Source: Photobacterium carnosum
GTDB lineage: Bacteria; Pseudomonadota; Gammaproteobacteria; Enterobacterales; Vibrionaceae
Direction of reading: 5' to 3'
NCBI RefSeq assembly: GCF_002849605.1
Contig: NZ_NPIB01000002.1
Location: 201,646 to 265,645 of the forward strand
Length of the DNA: 64,000 nt
The translations under genes were made by a program, and so were the position numbers. Below are positions 9,185 to 18,360 of the stretch, one piece after another; the first letter of the stretch is position 1; each line of letters opens with the position of its first letter. The notes under the pieces were generated by a model. The model ran no database searches and was not told the DNA's origin. It worked only from the letters and a program-made list of their open reading frames with translations.

Positions 9185-11797
9185 TTAAATATACTTACCG
9201 CTACCAACTGACAAATCAGCGAGAAGAGTAGGTTGTTCAAGTGCTCTTCGAACACAAGTTAATTGATGTTTGCGTAGTTTTATTGACTCGTTCATGTCGG
9301 GTAAAGTTAGCATCGAACCATCATATTGAGGCTTCACCCATCGATTAAAACGTTCGTTATAAAGGTCCTGCAATTTAGACCGTCTTGTTTTGTCTTTCCA
9401 GACCCACTCCTGCCATAAGGTACGGATCTCGCTGGCGATACCCTCGACCTGTACGGTTTCATCTTTATTTACATAACGCTTACCATCAATTGTGTATGTC
9501 ACAATTAAATTACGTGATTGCATCATACGAGTGATGATTTTTGTACTGGTATAGTTTGGCAGACCAAATCTTTGTGTGTCAGTTAAATACGGCACACCGA
9601 TACACCTAATATTCCAGATCCCTAATAAATATTCAGCTTCCACACTCTGCGCGTTTAATGTTTCACAAATAAATTGGCAAACAATTTCTTTTGGGAGCCA
9701 ACCCGCATTCATATCGACTTTAATATCAATTGCGTTTACTTCTTTTGGCTGAATTGCTGTTAATTCCGTACAATTTATTAAGTATTGAGAGTCAGTTTTC
9801 GCGGATTCTGTTGCAATTTTTAGTTTCGTTTTAACATCACCTGACAAGTATGAATCTTTAAAAACATATAAATTAGTTTGCGGATCTTTAAAAATGGTAG
9901 AGCCTATTAATTCTTGTTTTACATCTGTTTCAGATTTACCGCACATTAGACCGATGTTATTTAAATCGATGGTGTGAAATTGACTATATGTAATCCATAG
10001 AGCGTCTAAGGCGGTTTCTGTGTGTGTTGGTAACTTAAAAGGTGAAATGACACGCTGAGAAAAAATAGCTGCTTTGGTCGCTTTTGGTGGCGTGTAGATA
10101 ACACCTAAACGCTTCGCTTGATCTTTAGTTACTCCACATTCAAAATTTAACTCTAAAGCGGCTATATTTGTATATGATGGATCTTTATTAAACGCCCGTT
10201 TATTCGTTGACTCATTAATAAAACCAAATTTCGAAGTAAAAGCATCATAGACATTATTAAGTTCATTGCGAATGGAGTTTAATTCTTGTTCGGATGCATT
10301 ATCTAAACGCTCTTTTTCTAGTAATTTAGATAATATTTGTTTAATTGGGATCATAAGTTTAATTCGCTCTGCGCGTTTACCTGTGATCTCCTGACAAACC
10401 TCAAATAATTTTTCGCCATTTTCTGAGTCAGCAATACGAATGCACACATCATTTGATGTATTAACCGAGTAACCACCGACAAGAATATAATCAGTAGTAG
10501 TAACATCGGTGTAAATTGGAAATACAGCATCGAGAAAGTTTTGCTGTTTTTCGACGACGATATTAGGTTCTTTATAAATACCATCGGGAATAAGTGATTT
10601 TATGGCTGTCTGTATATCACCCACTAGATCTGTTGAGTTATTTACACATTGTATGCCTTTACCTGCAAAATTGCCGATACTGACCATTTCACCCAACACT
10701 TGATCGGGATTATTTATAAAGAAATTATTAATTTCGTATTGAACATTTGTGTCAGTGAATACAGTTTGTGTGTTTATCCAGTCAGCATAACCGTTGATAT
10801 TTTCGTCACGTTGAAAAATAATAACATCCACTGATGCATTAGCCCCTGCGTGATTTTTAAAACATTCTATAGGTAGGCGTAATGCACTGACAATACGCCC
10901 CATTTTGGCAAGCTGTGTTCGAGCTGTGGGGTTTTTAGCGTCAAGAAATGATGTAGTGACAATGGCTGCCATTAAACCACCATCACGCAGCAAAGAGGCT
11001 GCTTTACACATAAAATAATTATGGATAGTTAATCCGTTTAAGTCTGAGTTGTAAACATCAAACACTTTATCTGAACCAAACGGGGGATTGATTACAAGTA
11101 AATCTGTATTGGATTTAAACTGTAGACTCTCAAAGCCAGTTTTTGCATACAGTTTCGCTGATGGGTATAAATGTTCTAATATCTCACTTGAAAGATCGTC
11201 TAATTCAACAAGAGTTAAATTAGATTCTGTAAGCATATCTTGAGGCATAGCATTAATTAAGCCACCAACCCCCGCGCAAGGATCAACAATATTGCCGCCA
11301 TTAAACCCTGATTTTTCGATTGCTTTGAATAATGCCTTACTTAAAAAATGAGGTGTATAAAAGGCATTGGTGGTCGATTTTCTTGCAGCTATGTACTGAT
11401 CATTGTTCATTAACAATTTTAAGGTATCGCGTTTGTCAGATTCTTTTTTGTTTGAGTTATCAAAAATAGAAGCTATAGCCCCCCAACCGCAGTAAGAAGC
11501 AAGTTTTTGTTGCTCGGATAGAGTAGCCGCACTATTACGCTCACGTAACGTTTTTAATATTTTTAGTGCAATTACGTTAGCTTTAAAACGTTGACTTGGT
11601 GTTGTCGGCATTGTTAAGGCCGAGGACAAAAGGAAATCTTTAGCCGCTGTTAAAATATAATCTTTCTTATGATTGCTATTATAACGATCAGTGAAGCGAT
11701 TAAGATCTTCATCGTCACCAAAAAATAAGGCTGTTTGACCACTACCATATACAATGGTTTTAACATTTTGAGCCTGAGTATTTAAACTTGAAAACAT
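9185..11797 (-). pseudogene. N6-adenine methylase/helicase fusion, truncated before the helicase domain
   Basis: The 870-residue frame contains an adenine-specific methylase domain: a SAM-binding VDPCAGVGGLINAMP motif near residue 170 and the catalytic NPPFGSDKVF motif (NPPF) near 255. A long linker leads to the beginning of an SF2 helicase, KLRKHQLTCVRRAL...LLADLSVGSGK, the Q-motif region and the first half of Walker A. The frame then reads YI-stop, so the whole ATPase is missing. Full-length plasmid and phage members of this methylase-helicase type are far longer (commonly over 1,500 aa). The DNA downstream of the break carries the resolvase and recombinase modules, consistent with insertion or deletion at this point. 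The methylase half could still be expressed. Confidence 0.8.
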
Positions 11798-11916
11798 AAT
11801 GTACCTACGTATAAATAATTAACTTGTACAAATATTTTCACATGGTTTTCTATACGCGCTACCCCCATTTTATTAGTACAACTTATTGAATTATCGGCTT
11901 AAACTCGTTAATTATG

Positions 11917-12058
11917 TAAGTGACATACCGCAGAATAACGGGCAACTTTGAAGGTATAAGGGTAAGTGACATACCGCAGAATAACGGGCAACTTTGAAGG
12001 TATAAGGGTAAGTGGAATACCGCAGAATAACGGGCAACTTTGAAGGTATAAGGGTAAG
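11917..12058. repeat. Three tandem 46-bp direct repeats
   Basis: Three copies of a 46-bp unit beginning TAAGTGACATACCGCAGAAT occupy 11,917-11,962, 11,963-12,008 and 12,009-12,054, followed by the first four bases of a fourth. Copies one and two are identical; copy three has GGA in place of GAC near the start. The array is between the start of the methylase gene and the 3' end of the membrane-protein gene, with no gene in it. It could be an iteron-like, partition-like or regulatory array. Confidence 0.9.
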
Positions 12059-12064
12059 CAACCA

Positions 12065-12850
12065 TTAATGGGTTGTTGTGCATTTGCGAATTGCATTAAC
12101 TGCCACCTCAACGGCGAGTGTAGTAATTAAGGTGATGAAAGCTAAAATTAAAGAAATGATAAGTATAATTGTTAGTGTAGATAGTAACCTAAAAATAAAA
12201 GTAAGGGTTAGTTGCGGTAATAGTAAGTAACTAACACTCAGGATTAATACCATAGCGATAATACCAGTAATACTATTATGAAGATCAGCTCTAGATGGTG
12301 ACATGTGCAATGCAATAGATCCTGAAAGATAGACCCATACCACCAATCGCCAAAAAGAATCGTACGTTAAAAATGTAAGTAACTCTCTTGAAAGTTCATT
12401 GATAGTAAGCAGCATACAATTAGATATTGTCGTCAAACCACTGAGTTTTATCGTACTTACACTAAGAAAAATATTATTGATGTTTGAACCGGGAAGCAAG
12501 ATGTTGTTCACTAAGTAAATCGCTAACACTCCACCAAATAAAGGCGCAATACCAATAAAACAACTCCCCGCAGTTTCGAATAAATTATTTTTATTAAATG
12601 AATGAACCACACTACCTAGAGTACCATCAGCAGAAGGACTGTATAACGAAATTTTATGTATTTTATGCCTAAATAATATACATAATAAACAGTGACTTAG
12701 TTCATGTATTGGTGTGCCAATAATAGCAGATGAATTTATACCTTTAGAAAACATTCTTACATGGATGCTAAAAGAAAAATGTTGCAGAGAGTAAAGTAAA
12801 TACATTAAAACAATGTCAATTAATGTTGTTGTTATGATAGCTTTGTTCAT
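12065..12850 (-). CDS. Integral membrane protein with HExxH motif (M50-like metallopeptidase candidate)
   Basis: Starting at the internal ATG, the protein has 261 residues with about six hydrophobic segments. A HELSH sequence (residues 49-53, fitting HExxH) lies at the start of a hydrophobic helix, as in site-2-type intramembrane metalloproteases of family M50. I do not see a clear second-site NPDG motif, so a protease role is provisional. A longer form starting at a TTG (12,892) is possible but less likely. The gene is convergent with nothing and reads toward the 46-bp repeats. Confidence 0.55.
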   Translation of the reverse strand: MNKAIITTTLIDIVLMYLLYSLQHFSFSIHVRMFSKGINSSAIIGTPIHELSHCLLCILFRHKIHKISLYSPSADGTLGSVVHSFNKNNLFETAGSCFIGIAPLFGGVLAIYLVNNILLPGSNINNIFLSVSTIKLSGLTTISNCMLLTINELSRELLTFLTYDSFWRLVVWVYLSGSIALHMSPSRADLHNSITGIIAMVLILSVSYLLLPQLTLTFIFRLLSTLTIILIISLILAFITLITTLAVEVAVNAIRKCTTTH

Positions 12851-13047
12851 CGATTTGTCGTCTTTATTGATTTGCAGAAGACATATTAACAATAACTTTT
12901 GAAATCGTGTTCTATTTTGATAGTCTATTAGTATAGTTTCGTATGTTAATTACAAAATCCACCTCATATTTATGCTTTTTGAGATGGTTTATCTGTTTTT
13001 TCTTTTTAAACTATGCGGTTGAATTATTTAGTAGGATATATTGATTG

Positions 13048-13365
13048 ATGATTAATGAATGCGATGTTATGAATACTACAAAGATGGAGCTCTTAGATGT
13101 AGCCTCATCTTTGTGGGATTTTCACTGCTCTAAAAACACAAAGTCATTTTCTCTGCAAGCACGTATGATTTGTGGATGTTCTGTTGTGAGCCTTTATTGT
13201 ATTAATGTTCATGGCCATACCACCCCCGTAATGATTAATGCTATTTGGGCTAAAAAGATAGCCAGCATTTTTAATTGTCATAACCATACCTATCTAAATA
13301 ACATCATAAGCCATGTTCATTTAGTTATAATGAGCACTGGCGCGTATCAAATTAAATTTAAGTAA
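13048..13365 (+). CDS. Small hypothetical protein
   Basis: A 105-residue frame starts at ATG 13,048 with a weak AGGA about 12 bases upstream, and ends 11 bp before the dsbC-like gene. It is rich in Cys and His but has no motif I recognise. The short distance and same strand suggest co-transcription with the secreted thioredoxin-fold gene downstream. A TTG three bases earlier is an alternative start. Confidence 0.5.
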   Translation: MINECDVMNTTKMELLDVASSLWDFHCSKNTKSFSLQARMICGCSVVSLYCINVHGHTTPVMINAIWAKKIASIFNCHNHTYLNNIISHVHLVIMSTGAYQIKFK

Positions 13366-13376
13366 GTTGCTAAAAA

Positions 13377-14225
13377 ATGAAAAAAAAATTAACAAGTTTA
13401 ATTGTCGCTAGCGTATTCGGATCATTTTTGTGTGGAACAGCATTTAATGCGTACAGCTATTCGACTAAAGATTCAAAAGATGTAGATAAACAAAAGGTTG
13501 AAGTTAAACATGCAGCAATTGCACCTCCGCAGCTAGAACAGCTAATTAAAAATGGGGTGGTTAAATTAGTTGAAACCTTTAAACATGGAAATTATGTTGG
13601 TTATCTAGTTGAGAGCGATGGAGAGTACCATCTGTATTGGGCTACAAACGATAACATGGTCATTGCTGGACCGTTAATCGATGCTAACGGATACAATATT
13701 ACAGATCAGTATTTGAATGAAAAAATGCCTAAACCTGATTACTCCGCAATTTATAAAGACATTTTGAGTGATAAGGGCGTAATTAATACTCATCCTGAAT
13801 ATAAAAGCGACAAAGGTACAATGTATGTTTTTGTTGAACCATTCTGCGGTTGGTGTGCCAAGTACCATCAGCAACTAGAACCGTTAATTAAAAATGGACT
13901 AAACGTTAAATGGGTACCGGTTTCATTTCTATCTGAAAAAAGTAATGGTGTTATTCAACATGTGTTCGACCAAGCTAATCCGTCTGAAGCTTGGGATCTA
14001 CACGTAGATTCTCTTCATAAGTCTGAACCGATAGTATCTGTAGCAACAGAAGCAACCAAAGCTGCAATTTCAGGTAATTCAGAATTAATGCAGAGATTAG
14101 GCGCAAAGGGAACGCCAGCAACAGTTTATATGTTAAATGGCAAAGTGCATGTTGGCGGTATCATGGAACAAAGTAAGCTGATTGCTTTGGCTGAACAGTT
14201 AAATGCTGAACGTATAGGAAAATAG
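13377..14225 (+). CDS. dsbC: DsbC/DsbG-like periplasmic disulfide isomerase
   Basis: The 282-residue precursor has a typical signal peptide (MKKKLTSLIVASVFGSF...) and a C-terminal thioredoxin fold with a CGWC active site at residues 157-160 and a cis-proline loop in KGTPATVYM. The N-terminal 120 residues match the dimerisation/linker region of DsbC-type proteins. Conjugative plasmids of the MOB-H group encode such an isomerase to fold cysteine-rich pilus-assembly proteins; TraU and TraN of this same backbone are rich in cysteine. It is followed nine bases later by a Shine-Dalgarno and another secreted-protein gene, so the two are probably one operon. Confidence 0.88.
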   Translation: MKKKLTSLIVASVFGSFLCGTAFNAYSYSTKDSKDVDKQKVEVKHAAIAPPQLEQLIKNGVVKLVETFKHGNYVGYLVESDGEYHLYWATNDNMVIAGPLIDANGYNITDQYLNEKMPKPDYSAIYKDILSDKGVINTHPEYKSDKGTMYVFVEPFCGWCAKYHQQLEPLIKNGLNVKWVPVSFLSEKSNGVIQHVFDQANPSEAWDLHVDSLHKSEPIVSVATEATKAAISGNSELMQRLGAKGTPATVYMLNGKVHVGGIMEQSKLIALAEQLNAERIGK

Positions 14226-14239
14226 GATCGAGGTTGACG

Positions 14240-14743
14240 ATGATTAATCTAAAGAACATTGTTTTGTCCACTGTAATCGTCGGATTTGTGGGTTTGTCGT
14301 TATCAACATACGCAAAAGCCATAACAGCAACAAATGATTATGATAGTTCTAAAGATTTAAAGATTGTCGGCCAAGATAATAATCTTAATAATGTCCGTGA
14401 TGATGTTGATGAAATTATTGATGAGTCAGTAATTGGTAATCCACTACTAAAAACAGAGTTGCGACGGTATGCTTGGGCGTTAGAACAGTATATGCAAGCG
14501 CAAACACCGACACAGATTATTAATTATACATACTCAATGGATGCTCCTCGATGGTGTAGCATCGCATTAGGTATTTCTGATGATGATTACTCTGAATATG
14601 CCGCTATCGTGTTTAATCAAATGATTAATACAACTCAACGGAAACTAGCCGTGGCTAAAGTTGACATGCGATTAAGGAATTTAGGCTACGTATCAAAAAG
14701 GATGCGACCTTTTTCTGATTATTGTGAAAAGGGATTAATATAA
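14240..14743 (+). CDS. Secreted hypothetical protein in the dsbC operon
   Basis: The start at ATG 14,240 is chosen because GAGG lies six bases upstream; a TTG at 14,234 would overlap it. The 167-residue product has an N-terminal signal sequence (MINLKNIVLSTVIVGFVGLSL...ATYAKA-like cleavage region) and a charged, helical mature part with two cysteines. I do not recognise a family. It lies 14 bp after dsbC and directly before a strong terminator, so it ends an operon. A role in conjugative transfer is inferred from context only. Confidence 0.7.
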   Translation: MINLKNIVLSTVIVGFVGLSLSTYAKAITATNDYDSSKDLKIVGQDNNLNNVRDDVDEIIDESVIGNPLLKTELRRYAWALEQYMQAQTPTQIINYTYSMDAPRWCSIALGISDDDYSEYAAIVFNQMINTTQRKLAVAKVDMRLRNLGYVSKRMRPFSDYCEKGLI

Positions 14744-14764
14744 CCGCCGTTGGCGGTTTTTTTT
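14742..14764 (+). terminator. Rho-independent terminator after the dsbC operon
   Basis: A 7-bp perfect stem AACCGCC / GGCGGTT with a three-base loop is followed by a run of eight T residues. It starts within the stop codon of the secreted-protein gene. Confidence 0.9.
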
Positions 14765-14836
14765 GCATTATACTTGATTATTTTATATTTTCTCTTGCGA
14801 TTTTAACGAACAACGTTATTATGTCGCCACAAATTT

Positions 14837-14841
14837 CAAGG
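14837..14841. repeat. Target-site duplication, left copy (CAAGG)
   Basis: CAAGG directly precedes the left TGTCAATTCC end of the Tn7-like transposon and is repeated exactly after the right end at 36,350-36,354. Five base pairs is the standard duplication of Tn7-type elements. Confidence 0.93.
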
Positions 14842-14888
14842 TGTCAATTCCAACAATTGATGTCATATTCCAAGAATAGATGTCATAA
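14842..14888. promoter_or_regulatory. Left end with two TnsB-type binding repeats
   Basis: Two directly abutting 21-bp repeats, TTCCAACAATTGATGTCATA (14,848-14,867) and TTCCAAGAATAGATGTCATA (14,868-14,887), follow the terminal TGTCAA. Their consensus TTnCnAnnAATnnnTGTCATA also fits the four repeats at the right end. The uneven number of sites at the two ends is usual for Tn7-like elements and sets orientation. Confidence 0.85.
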
Positions 14889-14977
14889 ACCTATCCTTGA
14901 TACTCTCTATTCTCTTAAAGTAATTCTCACTAAAATAGCTAACTCGCTACCTAACACAAATGGATTGAGAGTGAGCT

Positions 14978-16666
14978 ATGTTTGATACGTTATTCAAGAG
15001 TAATGGTAAAAAAGTTAAGTATATGGGTATGGTAAATATCCGAAAATATTTTGAGGTATGTCTAGGGAGTTATTATAATCCAAAGACTGAGTATGTCGTA
15101 CTGTGGTATGGGAAAATATACTATTATCGTAGACGTAAAACGGTTCAAGTGTACTTTCTAAATTCTACTACCAAAAAACAAGTTGTAGTCGGAGTATCAA
15201 TCAAATCAATATTAAAGTTACCTATAGGGTCTATTTGGGTTGATGGTATCTGTGAGGAGAAGTACGATTTTGAAACATTATATACCACGTTAGATGCATA
15301 TAACGATAAGCAACAAGAACGCCCAAACCTTACATATACTAACCATTTTGGTATTTCAGCGAATAAAGGCGATTATATTCTTGAGCCTGATAACTATCCA
15401 GTTGATGACATTAAAACAGACTCTAATACAAACCTCGTTGTACAGACTGGTAATACTAAAATAGTTATCCCATCGGTTTTATTTTTTGTTGCACACTATG
15501 GGGTATCGAAAGAAATCAATAAAGTTCTAATTAGTTATCACAAAGAGGAAGCCGAAGAAAGGTTGAATATAAATGATAACTACGGTGATCTGATTACCAT
15601 ACCTGATCGATGTGTAATTGCCGACGCTGTATTCTTATTCTATTTGAAAACAAATAGTTATACCAAAAAAGTAGTTTGGAATCTCAATTCAAGAATGCTT
15701 AGAAATGATAGGCAGTACCTTTCTCTAATGGCTCAGCCTTATCATAAGCAAGAAATTCAACTTAAGATATTAGGTTTGAAAATTGATGATCAGACCATAC
15801 TTTGTACCGAAATTTTAGGTATGTCTATGCCACAGGGATCTGAAATAGAGTACAGGATAGATAAGCCTAATTCTGCCACATACGGTGAAGGTGTTGAACC
15901 TCAAACATTAAAGTTTCAACCAATCTACAACACTATTGAATCTGATGAAATAATATTAGAGGCTCAAAGAGATGCTAATAATATAACCACTGCTGTAGTA
16001 AGGCATAGAATAGAGCAGATAGGTAAGATAAGGGCGCTTGTGAAGAGCGAGGATTTAACTTTAGATGAAGTTATAGATACTTGTAACTCAAAGGTTGTAA
16101 GGTTACCTCAACATGAGCCCAACACCTTTTCAGATGGAGAGGACGGCAATGCTAATGGTGATATTGGCAGGATCCAAGTTCTAGTAGAGAGTGGTGCGAT
16201 TCATCCAATAAAGAACAACTTTGAGCGTCTATTACGTTATGCTCAAGATCTTAAAGTCACTTCGGGCTACTCACCTGTAGTCATAGATTGCGTAAATTTG
16301 GCTAACGATAATATATTTATTGGTGAGACGGTGCATGGCATGCATATAGCGCAGTATGACTCTAGTGTGGAAGTAGTTTTCGTTATGCGTCTGAGTTTTG
16401 AAAAACATGGGCTTTTTTATATATTTGATTGTCAGAAAAAAGGCAGCCAAACTAGCGGTATTGTTATAAAAGTAGCAAATGAAGATATCTTTATAAGAGA
16501 TGCGATACGACGAATTTTAAGTCAGTTATTTAGAAATAACGGTCGGTTGGCCGATGTAAGTGAAATATCTGGATTTAGTACCATCAAATATTTTAAACAC
16601 ACGAACGGCGAGAGTTCCAATTGGGTTAAAACTGCAATAGATAATTGGTTGCAAGTAGTGAACTAA
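14978..16666 (+). CDS. tnsE: TnsE-like target-selection protein
   Basis: The 562-residue product starts at ATG 14,978 behind a GAGTGAG ribosome binding site and is the first gene inside the left end. Length is close to Tn7 TnsE (538 aa). The C-terminal third (about residues 410-560) follows the layout of the TnsE DNA-binding domain: an FERLLRYAQDL helix, a hydrophobic strand pair ending FYIFDCQKKG, and a terminal W-rich segment. TnsE directs Tn7 to lagging-strand DNA during conjugal transfer through contacts with the sliding clamp. In Tn7 itself tnsE is in the same operon as tnsABCD; here it is 13.5 kb away on the opposite strand. Similarity is recognised from memory of the family, so the identity is good but not certain. 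Confidence 0.75.
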   Translation: MFDTLFKSNGKKVKYMGMVNIRKYFEVCLGSYYNPKTEYVVLWYGKIYYYRRRKTVQVYFLNSTTKKQVVVGVSIKSILKLPIGSIWVDGICEEKYDFETLYTTLDAYNDKQQERPNLTYTNHFGISANKGDYILEPDNYPVDDIKTDSNTNLVVQTGNTKIVIPSVLFFVAHYGVSKEINKVLISYHKEEAEERLNINDNYGDLITIPDRCVIADAVFLFYLKTNSYTKKVVWNLNSRMLRNDRQYLSLMAQPYHKQEIQLKILGLKIDDQTILCTEILGMSMPQGSEIEYRIDKPNSATYGEGVEPQTLKFQPIYNTIESDEIILEAQRDANNITTAVVRHRIEQIGKIRALVKSEDLTLDEVIDTCNSKVVRLPQHEPNTFSDGEDGNANGDIGRIQVLVESGAIHPIKNNFERLLRYAQDLKVTSGYSPVVIDCVNLANDNIFIGETVHGMHIAQYDSSVEVVFVMRLSFEKHGLFYIFDCQKKGSQTSGIVIKVANEDIFIRDAIRRILSQLFRNNGRLADVSEISGFSTIKYFKHTNGESSNWVKTAIDNWLQVVN

Positions 16667-16756
16667 TTGTTTTCTGTATTTGTGTAATTCTCTATTGAGC
16701 ATTAAAATATTCCAAATTATTTGAGTAGGGGTGTGTAGAAGCATCGGGCTTAGAAA

Positions 16757-17230
16757 TTGTTCGAAGTGCAGCATTTTGTTGATAATATAACCATAAAATA
16801 TCACGAGCTTCCTAAGGTGAAATACTGTCGTAGATACAGGACAAAAAGTGGACTTCCACGCACCATGATGGAAGCTAGATTTCAGTATGCTAATCAAGGA
16901 TTTTCACTCTTTGAGGTGTATGCTGCAGATATTGATACACGCCTATCGACGCTTATCGTTAAGGTTGACAGCTACGACCAACTTGAACGCAAAATACCAG
17001 AGTTTATGACAAAGGTAGTCAAAGGGTCCCCATCTTGGACAGATGTGGCGGCGCTGTTTGATAATTCCAATACACTCCATCATCCTATTGGCTTTTATGA
17101 AAAAGAGTTCAATGAAAGGGTGATACAAAAATGGTTGAGTGGACTGCAAAAAAATTGCTCTTATTCTCTGAAAACGAGAGTAACACCTAAACAAGTATCT
17201 TATGGTTGGGGTGATTGCCACATATCTTGA
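16757..17230 (+). pseudogene. C-terminal fragment of a second TnsE
   Basis: This 157-residue frame matches only the C-terminal DNA-binding domain of TnsE and is, to my reading, closer to Tn7 TnsE than the full-length gene upstream is. Matching features are SLFEVYAADIDTRLSTLIVK, the VVKGSPSWTDVAALFD segment and a final HHPIGFYEKEF...W helix, which parallel LEVDASD...LSTKV, VVKSSLNWP and HPKG in Tn7. An in-frame TAG lies two codons before the first possible start (TTG) and no ribosome binding site is visible. It is therefore probably the 3' remnant of another tnsE copy, although a free C-terminal domain could have been kept as a separate product. Confidence 0.7.
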
Positions 17231-17246
17231 TATTCTATAAACATTA

Positions 17247-18108
17247 GGGGCTGTATAGAATTCAAATCAGCGGCAGCCAGATAAAGACACAAGCGAGAAT
17301 TACGGCAGCCTCATAGCTGGCTTTAAGCTTATCATAGCGTGTAGCAATGCCTCTGAAGTGTTTTAACCTAGCAAAGGCGTTTTCTACTAAATGGCGACAG
17401 CGATATAAGTACCAATCTAGCGTATCGTTATTGCTTTTAGAGTTGGACTTAACGGGTATTACTGACTCAGCACAATGTTCAAAGATACAATCTCTTATGT
17501 CGCTACTATCATAGCCTCTGTCTGCTACAACAGCCTTAGTCTCTTTTTTGATGGTACTTTTAATTAAAGCGTTGGCCATTTTAGAATCATGTACTTGGCC
17601 TCCTGTCAGCGCCACATGAACAGGGTTACCACAAGCATCAACCATGAGATGTAACTTGCTGCTATTGCCAGCAACGCTGGTGCCGATGGCTTCATCACGA
17701 CAACTGGCAGCGCCTGTACTGTGCTGATGTGCTTTTACCACGCTACCATCTATAAATAACCATTCACTATCGTAGTCTGCTGTCATTATGGACATCAGTT
17801 GTTGCCATTTACCCGTTTTACGCCAATAGCGGTATTGATGATATACGGTAGACCACTTGCCAAAGCAGGTTGGTAAGTCGCGCCATGGACAGCCAATACG
17901 TATGCGGTACAACATCGCTTCGACTGTTCGTCTTAGATTGGGCTTGTTATATATGTTAATTTGTCGCAATATATCAGACAGCTTTTGCCATTGTTCATCA
18001 GTGAGCATGGTACGAGCCATAAGTAACGCCTTTTCTCTTTGTTGTGGTAAACAAGAGTGTAAGGCGTTGCTTATTTTTTTCAACTATCTCCCAATTCTAT
18101 ACAGCCCC
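17247..18108 (-). mobile_element. IS5-family insertion sequence (IS427-like), 862 bp
   Basis: Inverted terminal repeats GGGGCTGTATAGAATT (left, with one extra base before the inner part) and AATTCTATACAGCCCC (right) bound a single transposase gene. TA dinucleotides flank both sides (17,245-17,246 and 18,109-18,110), matching the short duplication of this group. The left end lies 16 bp after the stop of the tnsE fragment. Confidence 0.88.
17262..18020 (-). CDS. IS5-family DDE transposase
   Basis: The ATG at 18,020 (MARTMLTDEQW) is preferred to an upstream TTG at 18,083. The 252-residue protein opens with the LTDEQWQKL N-terminal domain and carries the catalytic triad in LFIDGSVVKAHQ (D), VADRGYDSSDIR (D) and LVENAFARLKHFRGIATRYDK (E, the DDE box with R and K). 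The frame is uninterrupted, so the element may be active. Two short overlapping frames as used by some IS5 relatives are not needed here. Confidence 0.9.
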   Translation of the reverse strand: MARTMLTDEQWQKLSDILRQINIYNKPNLRRTVEAMLYRIRIGCPWRDLPTCFGKWSTVYHQYRYWRKTGKWQQLMSIMTADYDSEWLFIDGSVVKAHQHSTGAASCRDEAIGTSVAGNSSKLHLMVDACGNPVHVALTGGQVHDSKMANALIKSTIKKETKAVVADRGYDSSDIRDCIFEHCAESVIPVKSNSKSNNDTLDWYLYRCRHLVENAFARLKHFRGIATRYDKLKASYEAAVILACVFIWLPLI

Positions 18109-18128
18109 TAATTTTACAGGTCTTTTTT

Positions 18129-18356
18129 ATGACAACAAGCAATCAACAACGTGCCGAACTACACCGCCAAATTTGGCAAATTGCAAACGAGGTTCGGGGC
18201 TCAGTCGATGGCTAGGACTTTAAGCAGTATGTATTGGGTACGCTGTTCTATCGTATTATAGAACAAATAATCGCTTCTTTTGATTACTTCTATTTATTGG
18301 AGACGCTTACCATGTTAGTAGATAATAATGATAGTCTGATAGGTATAAAGGGGTGA
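18129..18356 (+). pseudogene. Relic of a type I restriction methylase gene (hsdM 5' end)
   Basis: Translation from ATG 18,129 gives MTTSNQQRAELHRQIWQIA followed by NEVRGSVDG, the characteristic N terminus of HsdM. The next codon is TAG (18,213-18,215) where family members have Trp, and then DFKQYVLGTLFYR continues in frame. After about 43 codons the resemblance ends and the frame closes at 18,354. It is the leftover of a type I restriction-modification locus, cut down by deletion and closed by an amber codon. It lies between the IS5-family element and the TauD-like gene. Confidence 0.8.
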
Positions 18357-18360
18357 GGCA

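Noticed and set aside
11883..12111. Short minus-strand frames across the 46-bp repeats
   Set aside because: They are made by translating the tandem repeat itself and have no ribosome binding site.
13010..13022. AACTATGCGGTT shared with the hairpin at 65-87
   Set aside because: A 12-base match is the only similarity, and the second copy has no inverted partner. It is most likely chance.
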